From CALJFL01 sp036961205 (lineage in GTDB: Bacteria; Pseudomonadota; Gammaproteobacteria; Pseudomonadales; Halieaceae): DNA of 64,000 bases. The stretch is taken from NCBI GenBank assembly GCA_036961205.1, contig JBALVI010000002.1, positions 372,001-436,000 of the forward strand. Reading direction: 5' to 3'. The notes under the pieces were generated by a model, which searched no databases, had not been told where the DNA came from, and worked only from the letters and a program-made list of their open reading frames with translations. How positions within the stretch are numbered: the first letter of the stretch is position 1; the number at the start of each line of letters is the position of its first letter. Shown here piece by piece: positions 52,872 to 61,823 of this stretch. A program made the translations under genes and the position numbers.

Positions 52872-53546
52872 TTGTTACGCTCGATATTTCTCTTCGTCTT
52901 GTTAAGTACCTCGGTGGCAAGCTCGCTCGCCCAGGATGTCCGCTACGTAAGCGATAAGCAGTACATACCACTGCGCAGCGGCCCTGGTGGCGACTATCGC
53001 ATCACCCACCGCGGCATCCCGTCCGGCACCAGTCTGACCGTTGCCAGACAGTCCTCAGACGGCACCTGGGCAGAGATCACTACTGCAAACGGCACCGCTG
53101 GCTGGATTCGCACCCAATACCTGATGGATGAAACTCCCTCGAAATCGTTGTTGACCGCCGCCGAAAAGAAAGCCCAGACACTGGCCCAGAGTAATAGTGA
53201 ACTCAGCCAAGAACTTGCCCAGTTAAAGGGCGAACGTACGGAGTTGACACAGCAGGTGACTGAAACCGATTCGGGACTGCGTTCAGTATCGGAAGAGCTT
53301 GCGCAGTTAAAGCAGATCTCCGGAAAGGCCGTGCAACTGGACACCGACAATCAGCGCCTGGTTGAAGAGTCAGAAAACCTGCGCTCGGAAGTGGATATGC
53401 TGGAGTCCGAAAATCAGCGCTTGGAAGACAAGCTGGATAGCGGCGCTTTTCTGGACGGCGCACTGGCAGTATTTCTGGGCGTGATAATCACTTTGGTGGT
53501 CCCGCGCCTATGGCCCAAGCGCCGCAAGAGTTCCAGCTGGGCCTAA
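52872..53546 (+). CDS. SH3-domain/coiled-coil membrane-anchored protein (YgiM type)
   Basis: A 224-residue envelope protein: signal peptide (1-20), bacterial SH3 domain (about 22-85, with YIPLRSGPGGDYRITHRGIPSG), a long coiled coil (about 100-190, heptad-like SELSQELAQLKGERTEL) and a C-terminal membrane span (about 195-214) with basic end KRRKSS. The layout matches the TIGR04211/YgiM group. The start is TTG at 52872 with AAGGAA upstream; the frame extends back to 52743 but would begin inside yciI. Confidence 0.87.
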   Translation: MLRSIFLFVLLSTSVASSLAQDVRYVSDKQYIPLRSGPGGDYRITHRGIPSGTSLTVARQSSDGTWAEITTANGTAGWIRTQYLMDETPSKSLLTAAEKKAQTLAQSNSELSQELAQLKGERTELTQQVTETDSGLRSVSEELAQLKQISGKAVQLDTDNQRLVEESENLRSEVDMLESENQRLEDKLDSGAFLDGALAVFLGVIITLVVPRLWPKRRKSSSWA

Positions 53547-53577
53547 TTGCCACTATTTTTATTACGGAGATTCCCTG

Positions 53578-54147
53578 ATGTTTAAAAACCTGCTTCTATC
53601 ACTAAGCATTTTGCTGATGCCTCTGGCGCACGCTGAAACACCGCTACCCAGCCCCGAGGTTGTCATCAAAACCAACCAGGGTGATATCACCCTGCGGCTT
53701 TACGCCGATAGATCTCCCATCACCGTTGCCAACTTCCTGAAATATGTTGATAGCGGTCATTACAGCGGCACCATTTTTCACCGAGTGATGCTGAACTTTA
53801 TGATCCAGGGCGGCGGGATGCTGCCGGATATGACCGAGAAAGAGGTAGGCGAGCCTATCGTTAACGAAGCCAAGAACCGGATCCACAATACGCGTGGCAC
53901 AGTCGCCATGGCCCGCACCGAAGACCCCGACTCCGCCACGGCGCAATTTTTCATCAACCAGCGTACCAACCTGAAACTGGACTGGACACCATCCAAAGCC
54001 GGCTACACCGTCTTTGGGGAAGTGATCGACGGAATGAGCACAGTAGATTACATTGCCACCGCCCCTACCGGCGCTGTTGGTGGCCATGGCGACGTGCCAC
54101 TTGAGCCCGTCATCATTTTGGAGATAACTCGCAAGTCCTATCTATGA
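53578..54147 (+). CDS. Secreted peptidyl-prolyl cis-trans isomerase (cyclophilin type)
   Basis: A 189-residue periplasmic PpiA-like cyclophilin. A signal peptide (1-19, ending AHA) precedes the fold: VVIKTNQGDITLRLY, the active-site GTIFHRVMLNFMIQGG, MARTEDPDSATAQFFIN and GYTVFGEVIDGM. The active-site Arg in FHRV and Gln in MIQGG are present; the canonical Trp near the cyclosporin site is replaced, as in many bacterial members. The stop overlaps the pdxJ start by four bases. Confidence 0.93.
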   Translation: MFKNLLLSLSILLMPLAHAETPLPSPEVVIKTNQGDITLRLYADRSPITVANFLKYVDSGHYSGTIFHRVMLNFMIQGGGMLPDMTEKEVGEPIVNEAKNRIHNTRGTVAMARTEDPDSATAQFFINQRTNLKLDWTPSKAGYTVFGEVIDGMSTVDYIATAPTGAVGGHGDVPLEPVIILEITRKSYL

Positions 54148-54920
54148 TTGCTCTAAGCGTCAATCTCAACAAAATCGCGCTAATACGTAACTCGCGGGAC
54201 ACTACTAATCCAGATGTTTCGCAGCACGCTCGCATGTGTATTGAAGCCGGGGCTCAAGGCATTACCGTGCACCCCCGCCCCGACCAGCGTCATATCAGGG
54301 CGCAAGACTGCTTCGACCTGGCTGCCACGCTTAAAACCATGAATGATATCGAGTTCAATATCGAAGGGAATCCAATGACGACTGCCCGGGCCAGTGATCG
54401 CCACGGTATTGGCGACTACCCAGGCTTTATGGCGCTGGTAAAAGAGATTCGTCCGGCGCAGTGCACCCTGGTACCCGACGGCGATGGCCAACTCACCTCA
54501 GACCACGGCTTTGACCTGAAGCGGGATGGCGATCAGGTAGCGCTTTGTGTTGCAGAGCTGAAAGCGCACGGTATTCGCAGCAGCCTCTTCATGGACCCGG
54601 ACCCCGAGCAGATACGCCTGGCCGCACAAACCGGTGCAGACCGTATTGAGTTATACACCGAGTCTTACGCCAGGGCCTTTGCCGACGACGAGGACCTGGA
54701 CAGGGTATTTGCCAATTTCATTACTGCCGCAGAAGTCGCTGCCGATGCAGGGTTAGGACTGAACGCTGGACACGACCTGGATTTACATAACCTGGCCCGT
54801 TTCGCCACTGTGCCCGGACTGTTGGAGGTATCCATAGGTCACCATCTAACCGTGGATGCAATCCGTATGGGTTTAGCTCCAGCAGTCGCCGCCTATCAAC
54901 AGGCATTGGGCAACGACTGA
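54144..54920 (+). CDS. pdxJ: Pyridoxine 5'-phosphate synthase, atypical subgroup
   Basis: A 258-residue PdxJ barrel that condenses deoxyxylulose 5-phosphate with 3-amino-2-oxopropyl phosphate. Signature segments are SVNLNKIALIRNSR, ITVHPRPDQRHIR (catalytic His), EFNIEGNP (catalytic Glu region), DRIELYTESYA (Glu) and LGLNAGHDLDLHNL (His). The wording NIEGNP, IELYTESYA and GLNAGHDL resembles Bacteroidetes-type PdxJ more than the enterobacterial form. It is coupled to a cyclophilin gene instead of the usual recO-pdxJ-acpS setting, which suggests a second copy or a transferred replacement. Confidence 0.9.
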   Translation: MIALSVNLNKIALIRNSRDTTNPDVSQHARMCIEAGAQGITVHPRPDQRHIRAQDCFDLAATLKTMNDIEFNIEGNPMTTARASDRHGIGDYPGFMALVKEIRPAQCTLVPDGDGQLTSDHGFDLKRDGDQVALCVAELKAHGIRSSLFMDPDPEQIRLAAQTGADRIELYTESYARAFADDEDLDRVFANFITAAEVAADAGLGLNAGHDLDLHNLARFATVPGLLEVSIGHHLTVDAIRMGLAPAVAAYQQALGND

Positions 54921-54992
54921 TCGTCCCCACGTGATAGATAGGTACATTCCGAAACTCCGCGGGTTCATCAAGGAGCGCAATAGTAGGCCACC

Positions 54993-55652
54993 ATGTCAGA
55001 TCAGCCCTACCTAGTACCTCATAGCCAAGAAGAAATCCGTATTCTGTATCAGGATGCGGATCTCTTGTTAGTACGAAAGCCCGATCTTTTATTGAGTGTT
55101 CCCGGCCGCCATCCGCTAAATAGAGACTGCCTGATCACACGACTACAGGAAGACTTCCCCAGCGCCACCATTGTGCATAGGCTGGACCTGGACACCTCTG
55201 GAATTATGGTTATCCCGCTCAACAAACCTACCCACGTCCATATCAGTCGACAGTTTCAAGAGCGCAGAGTGGCCAAGACCTATACTGCGGTAGTATTCGG
55301 GCAAGTTGCTGATGATGCCGGAGTAGTGGATTTGCCCATTGCCCGCGACTGGGAAAACAGACCGCGTCAGATAATCTGCACAGAGCGGGGTAAGAACGCC
55401 CTCACCCACTTTGAGGTGCTGGCAAGAGATTCCGATCGAACTCGCATACTACTGAAACCGGTCACCGGAAGAACGCATCAGCTGCGCATTCATATGCGGG
55501 AGCTGGGCCATCCCATTCTCGGCTGTGATATGTACGCCCACGAAGAGGCACTGGCCATGGCATCCCGACTGATGCTGCACGCTACCACCCTGGGCTTTGA
55601 ACATCCCAATACGGGGCAGTGGCTTAGCGGCGAAAGCCCCCCGGACTTCTAA
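54993..55652 (+). CDS. RluA-family pseudouridine synthase
   Basis: A 219-residue RluA-type enzyme. The catalytic segment is IVHRLDLDTSGIMV, with Asp nucleophile. LLVRKPDLLLSVPGR, RVAKTYTAVVFG and LLKPVTGRTHQLRIHMRELGHPI are typical. The length and absence of an S4 domain match RluA (23S rRNA U746/tRNA U32), but RluA paralogs are many. The ATG has AAGGAG about 20 bp upstream, so the start is not fully certain. Convergent with the sulfurtransferase gene (four-base overlap of ends). Confidence 0.88.
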   Translation: MSDQPYLVPHSQEEIRILYQDADLLLVRKPDLLLSVPGRHPLNRDCLITRLQEDFPSATIVHRLDLDTSGIMVIPLNKPTHVHISRQFQERRVAKTYTAVVFGQVADDAGVVDLPIARDWENRPRQIICTERGKNALTHFEVLARDSDRTRILLKPVTGRTHQLRIHMRELGHPILGCDMYAHEEALAMASRLMLHATTLGFEHPNTGQWLSGESPPDF

Positions 55653-56452
55653 TCGGGCTGCAAATAACTGCACCAATCGCTCCAACTTCCAGCATAGAGC
55701 ATGGCCTCATCTCGTCCCAGCAGCGCCAGAGAGAACAGGTTAACGCAGGCGGTGACGCCGGAACCGCAATAAACCACCAGTTGCCTTGAATCGAGAGCAT
55801 CACCCCAGTGCTCTCGCTGCTCTGTCTCAGCCTGTACCTGACCCTGAGCGCCGGTGACTCCCTGCCAGGGCCGATTGATGGCTGCTGGAATATGTCCGGC
55901 CACCGAATCAATGGGCTCTTCCAGGCCCTGATACCTCGCTGCTTCGCGAGAATCGATCAGTAGCGCACCTACAGCCAAAGCAGCGCGCAGGCCTTTGATA
56001 TCCACAAGCTGCTCATAGTCCGCGACGACTGCTGCGGAACATGCCTGCGCCTCCGGTTCGGTGATTTCGGGTACGCCACCGCTGTTCTGCCAATGGCTGT
56101 ATCCGCCGTTCAATAAGAGCGGCGGCGTATAGCCGAGACTGCGCATCATCCACCAAAGTCGGGACGCAAATGCGAGACGCGAGTCATCATAAGCGATAAC
56201 ACGGGTCTGTTTATCTACACCAAACCTTGCCAGCGTAGCCGCAAATGTCTGCGGCTCCGGCAAGGGGTGTCTACCGCCATGTTCCGCCACAGGTGCTGAC
56301 AGGTCTCGGTTTAGATCCAGGTAGTAGGCCCCAGGAATATGGCCCGCCAAATAGTCGTTACTACCCGATTCGGCATCTCCCAGCGCAAAGCGACAGTCAA
56401 ATATGACAGCGCCGGGATACTCCTCGATGAGCTCCGGTTCAATCAACATCAC
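55649..56452 (-). CDS. sseA: 3-mercaptopyruvate/thiosulfate sulfurtransferase
   Basis: A 267-residue tandem rhodanese. The N-terminal domain has IFDCRFALGDAESG and HIPGAYYLDLNRDLS; the C-terminal catalytic domain has LIDSREAARYQG, GHIPAAINRPW and the active-site loop VVYCGSGVTACVNL. The CGSGVTA loop is that of mercaptopyruvate sulfurtransferases. It is cytoplasmic, providing sulfane sulfur or detoxification. Confidence 0.9.
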   Translation of the reverse strand: MMLIEPELIEEYPGAVIFDCRFALGDAESGSNDYLAGHIPGAYYLDLNRDLSAPVAEHGGRHPLPEPQTFAATLARFGVDKQTRVIAYDDSRLAFASRLWWMMRSLGYTPPLLLNGGYSHWQNSGGVPEITEPEAQACSAAVVADYEQLVDIKGLRAALAVGALLIDSREAARYQGLEEPIDSVAGHIPAAINRPWQGVTGAQGQVQAETEQREHWGDALDSRQLVVYCGSGVTACVNLFSLALLGRDEAMLYAGSWSDWCSYLQPD

Positions 56453-56603
56453 AATTCTTCCTCAGTCCCGATAATCACGATCAGGTATCACTAAATATTC
56501 CCGTGTCTTCTCCATTATGCTGGCATTTTATGAATGCAATGTGTTTATCCGTGAGCTGTTCAAATCTATCGGACATTGCTACTCCCCTGATACTCAGCGA
56601 ATT

Positions 56604-57335
56604 CTAGACCTGAGAATTATAGATTACTGGCATCTGTCCTTTCCAGTTTCGCCACAGTTCTGGCTCTGTAACCAAGCGGCACATAAAGTTGGCAACGTTA
56701 ATTCGGCTGGTGGCTCCGGCATCGAAAATGGCATTTCGAAGCGGCGAGGGTTCCAGATCATACTCAGTGACACTGTCCTCATCAGTGAGACTATCTGGCC
56801 GTACAACCACCCATTCAATATTCCTGTGGGCCTGCCCAATGGACAGCCGGACAAAATCGGCTGCGTTCTCGTTGTCTGCATGAGGTGGGAGCAATACCCG
56901 TAGCAGCGCAACAACAAGTCTCTGGGAAAGCGGCGGTTTCTCCCGGATGTCGCGGTTGCTAACACCGGAAGAGTTCATAAGGACAATCTTTGCCTTATGG
57001 TCTGCATCACGCGTAGCCAAAACACGAGCGACGTTTTCAATAGCATTGACAACGAGCGAGCGTGGCTGGCCAAACATGCCCCCAAAGGTGGGACTGTGAC
57101 CCAAACAGCAAACTACTGCATCGCAGCCATTCAAATGAGTCGCCCAGCCTGCATCACCAAGCTCAGCAACATTGGCCCTCACTTCCACATAGCCTGGCTC
57201 ATGTGCCATATGCTGCTCAACTATGCTCTCGGGCCGAACAATGGCAACCACATCAACGCCCTGCTGGAGAAATTGTTGCACCACCAAACGACCGGTAGCA
57301 CCGGTGGCACCCAGTACGAGAACTTTAGTCATCAT
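56604..57335 (-). CDS. NAD(P)H-binding atypical SDR
   Basis: A protein of about 243 residues with NmrA/YwnB-like Rossmann fold: KVLVLGATGATGRLVVQQFL at the N-terminus, CDAVVCCLGHSPTFGG and KIVLMNSSGVSNRD. It lacks the usual YxxxK motif, so it may be a redox sensor or reductase of unknown substrate. The frame extends to 57401, but ATG at 57335 overlaps the thioesterase stop (ATGA) and has GGGGGA upstream. It follows the thioesterase in one unit. Confidence 0.85.
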   Translation of the reverse strand: MMTKVLVLGATGATGRLVVQQFLQQGVDVVAIVRPESIVEQHMAHEPGYVEVRANVAELGDAGWATHLNGCDAVVCCLGHSPTFGGMFGQPRSLVVNAIENVARVLATRDADHKAKIVLMNSSGVSNRDIREKPPLSQRLVVALLRVLLPPHADNENAADFVRLSIGQAHRNIEWVVVRPDSLTDEDSVTEYDLEPSPLRNAIFDAGATSRINVANFMCRLVTEPELWRNWKGQMPVIYNSQV

Positions 57336-57739
57336 TCCCCCAACACCGTAAATACGCCACTGGCACGAACAATGCGCTTCGAACCCACCACAAAATAACA
57401 ATTGGCAAAGGCCATTTTTCGGCCAACTTTCTGCACATCCGTCTCAATTTCAATCCAGTCACCAAGCCTGGCGGAACCGACATAATCAATGGTCAAACTT
57501 GCCGTCACCATGGCAACGGGATCTTTGCCGGAGAAGGCCGCGTTATAGCCAAGCGCAATATCGGCAAGGCTACTGAAAACACCACCGTGAACCGTTTGGC
57601 GAGCGTTACAGTGTTTTTCCTGTGCCATTACGCCAACCACGAGTCCATTTTCCGTTTCTCTGCCATAGATAGGCCCCAGTAAGTCCAGAAAAGGACTGGT
57701 TCTGAACAAGGGCGCAAATCCTTCGGGAATATTTTCCAT
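57332..57739 (-). CDS. PaaI-family hotdog thioesterase
   Basis: A 135-residue hotdog-fold acyl-CoA thioesterase. The pattern HCNARQTVHGGVFSSLADIALGY, with Asn/His/Gly-Gly on the central helix, and VTASLTIDYVGSARLGDWIEIE are typical of the PaaI group. It is coupled to the SDR gene by a four-base overlap. Substrate unknown. Confidence 0.9.
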   Translation of the reverse strand: MENIPEGFAPLFRTSPFLDLLGPIYGRETENGLVVGVMAQEKHCNARQTVHGGVFSSLADIALGYNAAFSGKDPVAMVTASLTIDYVGSARLGDWIEIETDVQKVGRKMAFANCYFVVGSKRIVRASGVFTVLGE

Positions 57740-57853
57740 AGGCGTTAGTAATCCTGATACAAAAGGGGTTCAGTCAAACGATCGCAGTATACACGCGTAA
57801 ATAGCAACTGCCCGGCATGGGTTTCCGAGTCCTGATATTTATCGTAAGTACTA

Positions 57854-58129
57854 TCAGCGATAGAACTCGACATGAAAACAGAGTTCACCTAAAGGCTCGA
57901 CTTCATGCAGGACCGTGGGCTCGACAACCCCAAATTTGTCAGGCGAAAGTTCGATTTCCTCCAGTTCGGGTTCCAAAATTCGATAGCTCAACTTACCACT
58001 TAGAACAACAATCTTGCCCCAGGTGCCCTCCTTTGTTTGATGCGCTCGCAGCAGCCCCTTGGGGACTGTATCCTGGGTAAACTGAGGCGTTGATTTATAG
58101 TTTTGAACGTTGTCTGGCAAACTTTTCAT
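57854..58129 (-). CDS. DUF1971-like cupin
   Basis: A 91-residue small beta-barrel protein: VPKGLLRAHQTKEGTWGKIVVLSG, KLSYRILE and VVEPTVLHEVEPLGELCFHVEFY are the DUF1971/TehB-N-like pattern. It may bind a metal through the conserved His/Glu, but no activity can be assigned. It lies between small unrelated genes on the same strand. Confidence 0.85.
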   Translation of the reverse strand: MKSLPDNVQNYKSTPQFTQDTVPKGLLRAHQTKEGTWGKIVVLSGKLSYRILEPELEEIELSPDKFGVVEPTVLHEVEPLGELCFHVEFYR

Positions 58130-58150
58130 GCGTCTACAGCCCTCATAGAA

Positions 58151-58534
58151 CTAGTACATTGGATTGCCATTTTTTGTTTCACTCGGTACTTCCTGTATTG
58201 AATCCCAATGTTCGACAATCTTACCGCTCTCATCAAAGCGAAAGAAATCCATGGACACATATTGCTCATCGCCGGGCCAGCTTTGGTGTGTATGCAGAGC
58301 CACCAGGTCACCCTCAGCAACAGCCCGGACGAATTCAATGTGTTTATCTGGATAATCCCTGGCCATCTCTTCGAAATAGTCAATAAATGCTCGTTTGCCG
58401 TCCCCAACCAGAGGATTGTGCTGGATATAGTCGGCGCCAACATGATCCGCGACGGCTTTTGCCGGCTCTCCTAGATAGGCAGCCCGGTAAAAATCAATAG
58501 CGCTGCCCTTATTACACTCCAAGTCGTTATGCAT
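58151..58534 (-). CDS. SnoaL/NTF2-like protein
   Basis: A protein of 127 residues of the SnoaL-like NTF2 superfamily: DFYRAAYLGEPAKAVADHVG, YIQHNPLVGDGKRAFIDYF, VALHTHQSWPGDEQY and the ending FFRFDESGKIVEHWDSIQEVP. Such proteins are small cone-shaped isomerases/cyclases or regulators with unknown substrate here. ATG at 58534 has GGAGGG; the frame is open to 58591 but that start has no ribosome site. Confidence 0.88.
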   Translation of the reverse strand: MHNDLECNKGSAIDFYRAAYLGEPAKAVADHVGADYIQHNPLVGDGKRAFIDYFEEMARDYPDKHIEFVRAVAEGDLVALHTHQSWPGDEQYVSMDFFRFDESGKIVEHWDSIQEVPSETKNGNPMY

Positions 58535-58654
58535 TGCTTCCCTCCAGAATCGATAATTTGAGAAAGACCGAAACCATGAACACCTAGCCACACAACCTAT
58601 TACCCATTCTGCGGAGTCATGCCAAGATATGCGTAGTAGCTTTCACGCGTTAGC

Positions 58655-59098
58655 TCAGCCTTTCGTCAGAAGGTACTTCAAAATTTCAACCACCTGCGCC
58701 GGATCCGTCGCCCATGCCATGGCAGCGGCATCGACCTCTTTCAGTGGATGGATTATGTCTTCGCCATGGAGGGTAATGTAAGGCGTGCCGATTGCCGCAC
58801 AGTATCCCGCATCAAACGCAGCATTCCATTGCTTATACTTGTCGCCAAATCGAATCACTGCCACATCGCAACTTTCGATCAGGGTCTTGGTTCTTATCGC
58901 ATTCACTTTTGCCGATTTATGATCACGCCAGAAGCCGCTTTCCTTCTGACCCAGCAGGTCTCCGGCCGCATCGCTCGCTTCATGGTCAGTCACAGCAGAA
59001 GAAAATGTAACTGGCAGGCCAGACGCTTCGCAGCCTTGCTGTATTTTCTGTCGCCAATCGCTATGTATTTCACCAGAGAGGTATACATTCCAGTTCAT
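58655..59098 (-). CDS. YtoQ-family protein
   Basis: A protein of 147 residues starting NWNVYLSGEIHSDWR, with DVAVIRFGDKYKQWNAAFDAGYCAA and YITLHGEDIIHPLKEVD. This fold is related to nucleoside 2-deoxyribosyltransferases, and YtoQ members have unknown substrates. ATG at 59098 has TAGGA upstream; the in-frame TTG at 59113 is less likely. Confidence 0.87.
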   Translation of the reverse strand: MNWNVYLSGEIHSDWRQKIQQGCEASGLPVTFSSAVTDHEASDAAGDLLGQKESGFWRDHKSAKVNAIRTKTLIESCDVAVIRFGDKYKQWNAAFDAGYCAAIGTPYITLHGEDIIHPLKEVDAAAMAWATDPAQVVEILKYLLTKG

Positions 59099-59147
59099 AG
59101 TTATTCCTATCAATGTAATAAAAAAGTACTTTTACCCCGACCGCCGG

Positions 59148-59864
59148 TCAGGGCGAACCCACGCCAAATGACCCCGACTTTAAAAATCTGAGCGTATACC
59201 CAATAGTCTCGTCGTCTTCCATAATGAACGGATGCGACGCATTTACTACAACGAAGTCTGCCATGCCCTCCACCTTTGTCCTTTCAACAGAGACCTTTCC
59301 ATCATCTGGATTCGGTAAAAACTGGGATAATAGCGGGTTGAAGGTTTTGTTGCCTGCAATAACTCCAACTGAATAATTAACCGGACCCATGTTAGAAGGA
59401 ATACTATTGGGGTCTGTTCCCAGTTGTTGACCCGCTGGCCCATTGACCAGGGCATAACCCGGAACACCCGAGAGATTGTCCACAACCTCGCTACCCTGGT
59501 TTGGCGGCGCAATCATAACCACGTGACCCAGGTTATCAATTTCGTTGGATTCAAGGTAAAACCTAATCAGTATTCCACCCATGGAATGCGTTACGAAATG
59601 AATTTTTTCGTTCTGAGATGTTTGGCATTGGCGCATGCCCTCCGATATTGCTAGCGGTGATAGTTCCTCTATCGGACTTTCTCGTGAGGGATAGTCTACG
59701 TTCGCAACCTTAAAATCTACCTCCGCCAATTCTGATGCGAGTTTATCCATCGCTTTCGACGTTCTCGCGAGCCCGTGCAGCAGAACAACACAATCAGCAA
59801 GCGCGTTGCTCTGACCGCACATCAATAGAATTATTATGGCCAGCTTGCGCAATTTCTCGGTCAC
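59148..59864 (-). CDS. Exported alpha/beta hydrolase (lipase/esterase-like)
   Basis: A protein of 238 residues with a signal peptide (about 1-23, ending NALA), then VVLLHGLARTSKAMDKLA and the nucleophile elbow FVTHSMGGILIRFY (T-H-S-M-G). Possible catalytic His is in NASHPFIMEDD near the C-terminus. It probably hydrolyses an ester or lipid in the periplasm. The start is GTG at 59864 directly behind GAGGAG; an upstream start at 59894 would lie inside the end of the upstream gene. It is two bases from the stop of the peptide-binding lipoprotein, so cotranscribed. Confidence 0.86.
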   Translation of the reverse strand: MTEKLRKLAIIILLMCGQSNALADCVVLLHGLARTSKAMDKLASELAEVDFKVANVDYPSRESPIEELSPLAISEGMRQCQTSQNEKIHFVTHSMGGILIRFYLESNEIDNLGHVVMIAPPNQGSEVVDNLSGVPGYALVNGPAGQQLGTDPNSIPSNMGPVNYSVGVIAGNKTFNPLLSQFLPNPDDGKVSVERTKVEGMADFVVVNASHPFIMEDDETIGYTLRFLKSGSFGVGSP

Positions 59865-59865
59865 A

Positions 59866-61521
59866 CTACTCCTCACTGGGCCACTGCCAGACACCGACTG
59901 AAGGCTCCAAAGTGATATGTTTGAAATTACGGAGCTCGAGGATATTCGGGTAATAGCCTTTTACGCTGGGCTGCACTAAATGTTTGCCAGAATATTGGTA
60001 GATAGGAATAAGAGGGTACTGCTGCATTAATATATTTTCAGCCTCATCCATAAGCGCATGGCGCTCCGCTCGCAAAGTTGCCGCAGGCGCGAGCGTCTCG
60101 ATAATTTCGTCGTAACGCGTGTCAGCAAAGCCGGTTCGGTTGGTCGCTCCGTGGGTGGTAAACCGGTTCAGAAACGTCCCAGGATCCAGATAACTACCTA
60201 TCCACCCCATGCGCGCCAGCCTGAACTGCTTGTTGTCGACCGTATCCAGATAAACCTTCCATTCCTTATTCGTGAGGGTGACCTCAATACCTAAATGATC
60301 TTTCCACATCTGCTGCACCGCGACCGCGACCCGGCGATGTTCTTGATTGGTATTGTAGACGAGTTCAAGACCGGGCCAACCTTCACCCCCAGGGTAACCT
60401 GCCTCGGCAAGCAGCATCCTTGCTTGTGCCGGATCGAAATCAACATGATGCTGTGCCGCATATCCTGGCGCACCCTCTGGCACAAACGACGCAGAGGGTC
60501 GCACGGTGTCCATCAGCACCTTGCTGACCAACTGGTCCCGGTCTATTGCAAGCGCGAGCGCCTGGCGTACTCTGATATCGTCCACGGGTGGTTTACGCAT
60601 GTTAAATACATAGTAATAGGACCCAAACAGTGGTGCCTGTACGTACGGTGATTCACCAAGCGCCGAGTAGGCCGGAATCTTGTTCACCGGCACCCGAAAG
60701 GTGATGTGTAATTGACCCGCTCGGAACATTTTTTCTTCAGCGGTATCGTTGTCGATAGGCCGAAACACGATTGCGTTCAAGCCCACATTGGCGGCATCCC
60801 AATAGGTGGTGTTGCGCTCCACACGCAGGTGACGGTACAACTTCCATTCAGCAAGCTTGAAGGGACCGTTGTTCACCATGTTTTCAAAACGCGTCCATTG
60901 GGTATACCGCCCAGTCGCATCGCCATGAGCCTCGATTGTGGCGCGATGTACGGGATAGGCAGGAGGCATAGCCAACAACCCGAATATGTGTGGTGTCGGA
61001 TTCTCCAGCTGAACCTGTAGCGTATGACTGTCCAGCGCGTGAACACCCAATTGCTCTGGAGCGTCTATAAGACCCTTGGCGTAGGGTTCGGCATTTTTAA
61101 TCGGGTAGAGGATATCCGCAATTACATTGCCCATGGCCGGATGCAGCGAACGCTGCCATGACCACACGAAATCCTCGGCCGTAACTGGATCGCCGTTACT
61201 CCACTTAGCTTCCGGGTTGAGCTTGAACAGGATGGTAAGACCATCATCGCTAACCTGCCACGACTGCGCTACGCCAGGCTCTGGCTCCAGTGTTTCCGCG
61301 TTGAACCCGACCAGCCCTTCAAACAACGCGTTACTTATTTCCCATGCGCCGGTATCAGAGAGAACGTGTGGATCAAGGGTCTGCACTTCCGATCCTATGC
61401 CATAGTGCAAAACACCCGTGCGATTGCCGATCTCAACGTTGGATTCAGAGGGTGAACAGGCGCTCAAGCCAATGGCGAGGACTAAAGATAATCCGCCAAC
61501 GACCGGACTGCCATAACTCAG
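59866..61521 (-). CDS. Peptide ABC transporter substrate-binding lipoprotein (OppA family)
   Basis: A 551-codon frame encoding an SBP_bac_5 protein: LHYGIGSEVQTLDPH, YPVHRATIEAHGD and the ending YQYSGKHLVQPSVKGYYPN. A lipobox LSAC and a preceding hydrophobic stretch (VVGGLSLVLAIGLSAC) lie in frame upstream of the first conventional start (TTG, 61467). That TTG would remove the signal. Between the upstream stop (61534-61536) and the lipobox the only start-like codon is CTG at 61521, 10 bp after AGGA, so I extend the gene to it. No permease or ATPase genes are present in the window, so the protein probably serves a transporter elsewhere. Confidence 0.82.
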   Translation of the reverse strand: MSYGSPVVGGLSLVLAIGLSACSPSESNVEIGNRTGVLHYGIGSEVQTLDPHVLSDTGAWEISNALFEGLVGFNAETLEPEPGVAQSWQVSDDGLTILFKLNPEAKWSNGDPVTAEDFVWSWQRSLHPAMGNVIADILYPIKNAEPYAKGLIDAPEQLGVHALDSHTLQVQLENPTPHIFGLLAMPPAYPVHRATIEAHGDATGRYTQWTRFENMVNNGPFKLAEWKLYRHLRVERNTTYWDAANVGLNAIVFRPIDNDTAEEKMFRAGQLHITFRVPVNKIPAYSALGESPYVQAPLFGSYYYVFNMRKPPVDDIRVRQALALAIDRDQLVSKVLMDTVRPSASFVPEGAPGYAAQHHVDFDPAQARMLLAEAGYPGGEGWPGLELVYNTNQEHRRVAVAVQQMWKDHLGIEVTLTNKEWKVYLDTVDNKQFRLARMGWIGSYLDPGTFLNRFTTHGATNRTGFADTRYDEIIETLAPAATLRAERHALMDEAENILMQQYPLIPIYQYSGKHLVQPSVKGYYPNILELRNFKHITLEPSVGVWQWPSEE

Positions 61522-61823
61522 GATAACTGAATCCTATTCATTGGGTTTCGTCCTTGATTTGTGATGCCAGCATGCAATCAGCTCTATTTCAGCCAGCAAT
61601 ACATGATGGTAGCCCAGCTAGCAGAATGTGCAATGGCATAAGATTAAATCAAGGGGGGATAAATTTTCTTCAAACCTCGCTGCCAGGCATTACTGGAATT
61701 AGCCCGTAAGACGGCTCAATCGAGCGCGTCAGCGATCCGCCATGAGGTATACAACCCCATTCCTCTCTTTTTGATACTATGTCCTCGGCCATGTAAGGCA
61801 CAACCAGTGAAATCGAGACGGGC
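61522..61823. other. Intergenic region before the PRMT-like gene
   Basis: About 300 bp between divergent genes (the binding-lipoprotein and the methyltransferase). It must hold both promoters; I see no hexamer pair good enough to assign, no terminator hairpin and no credible small gene. Confidence 0.35.
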
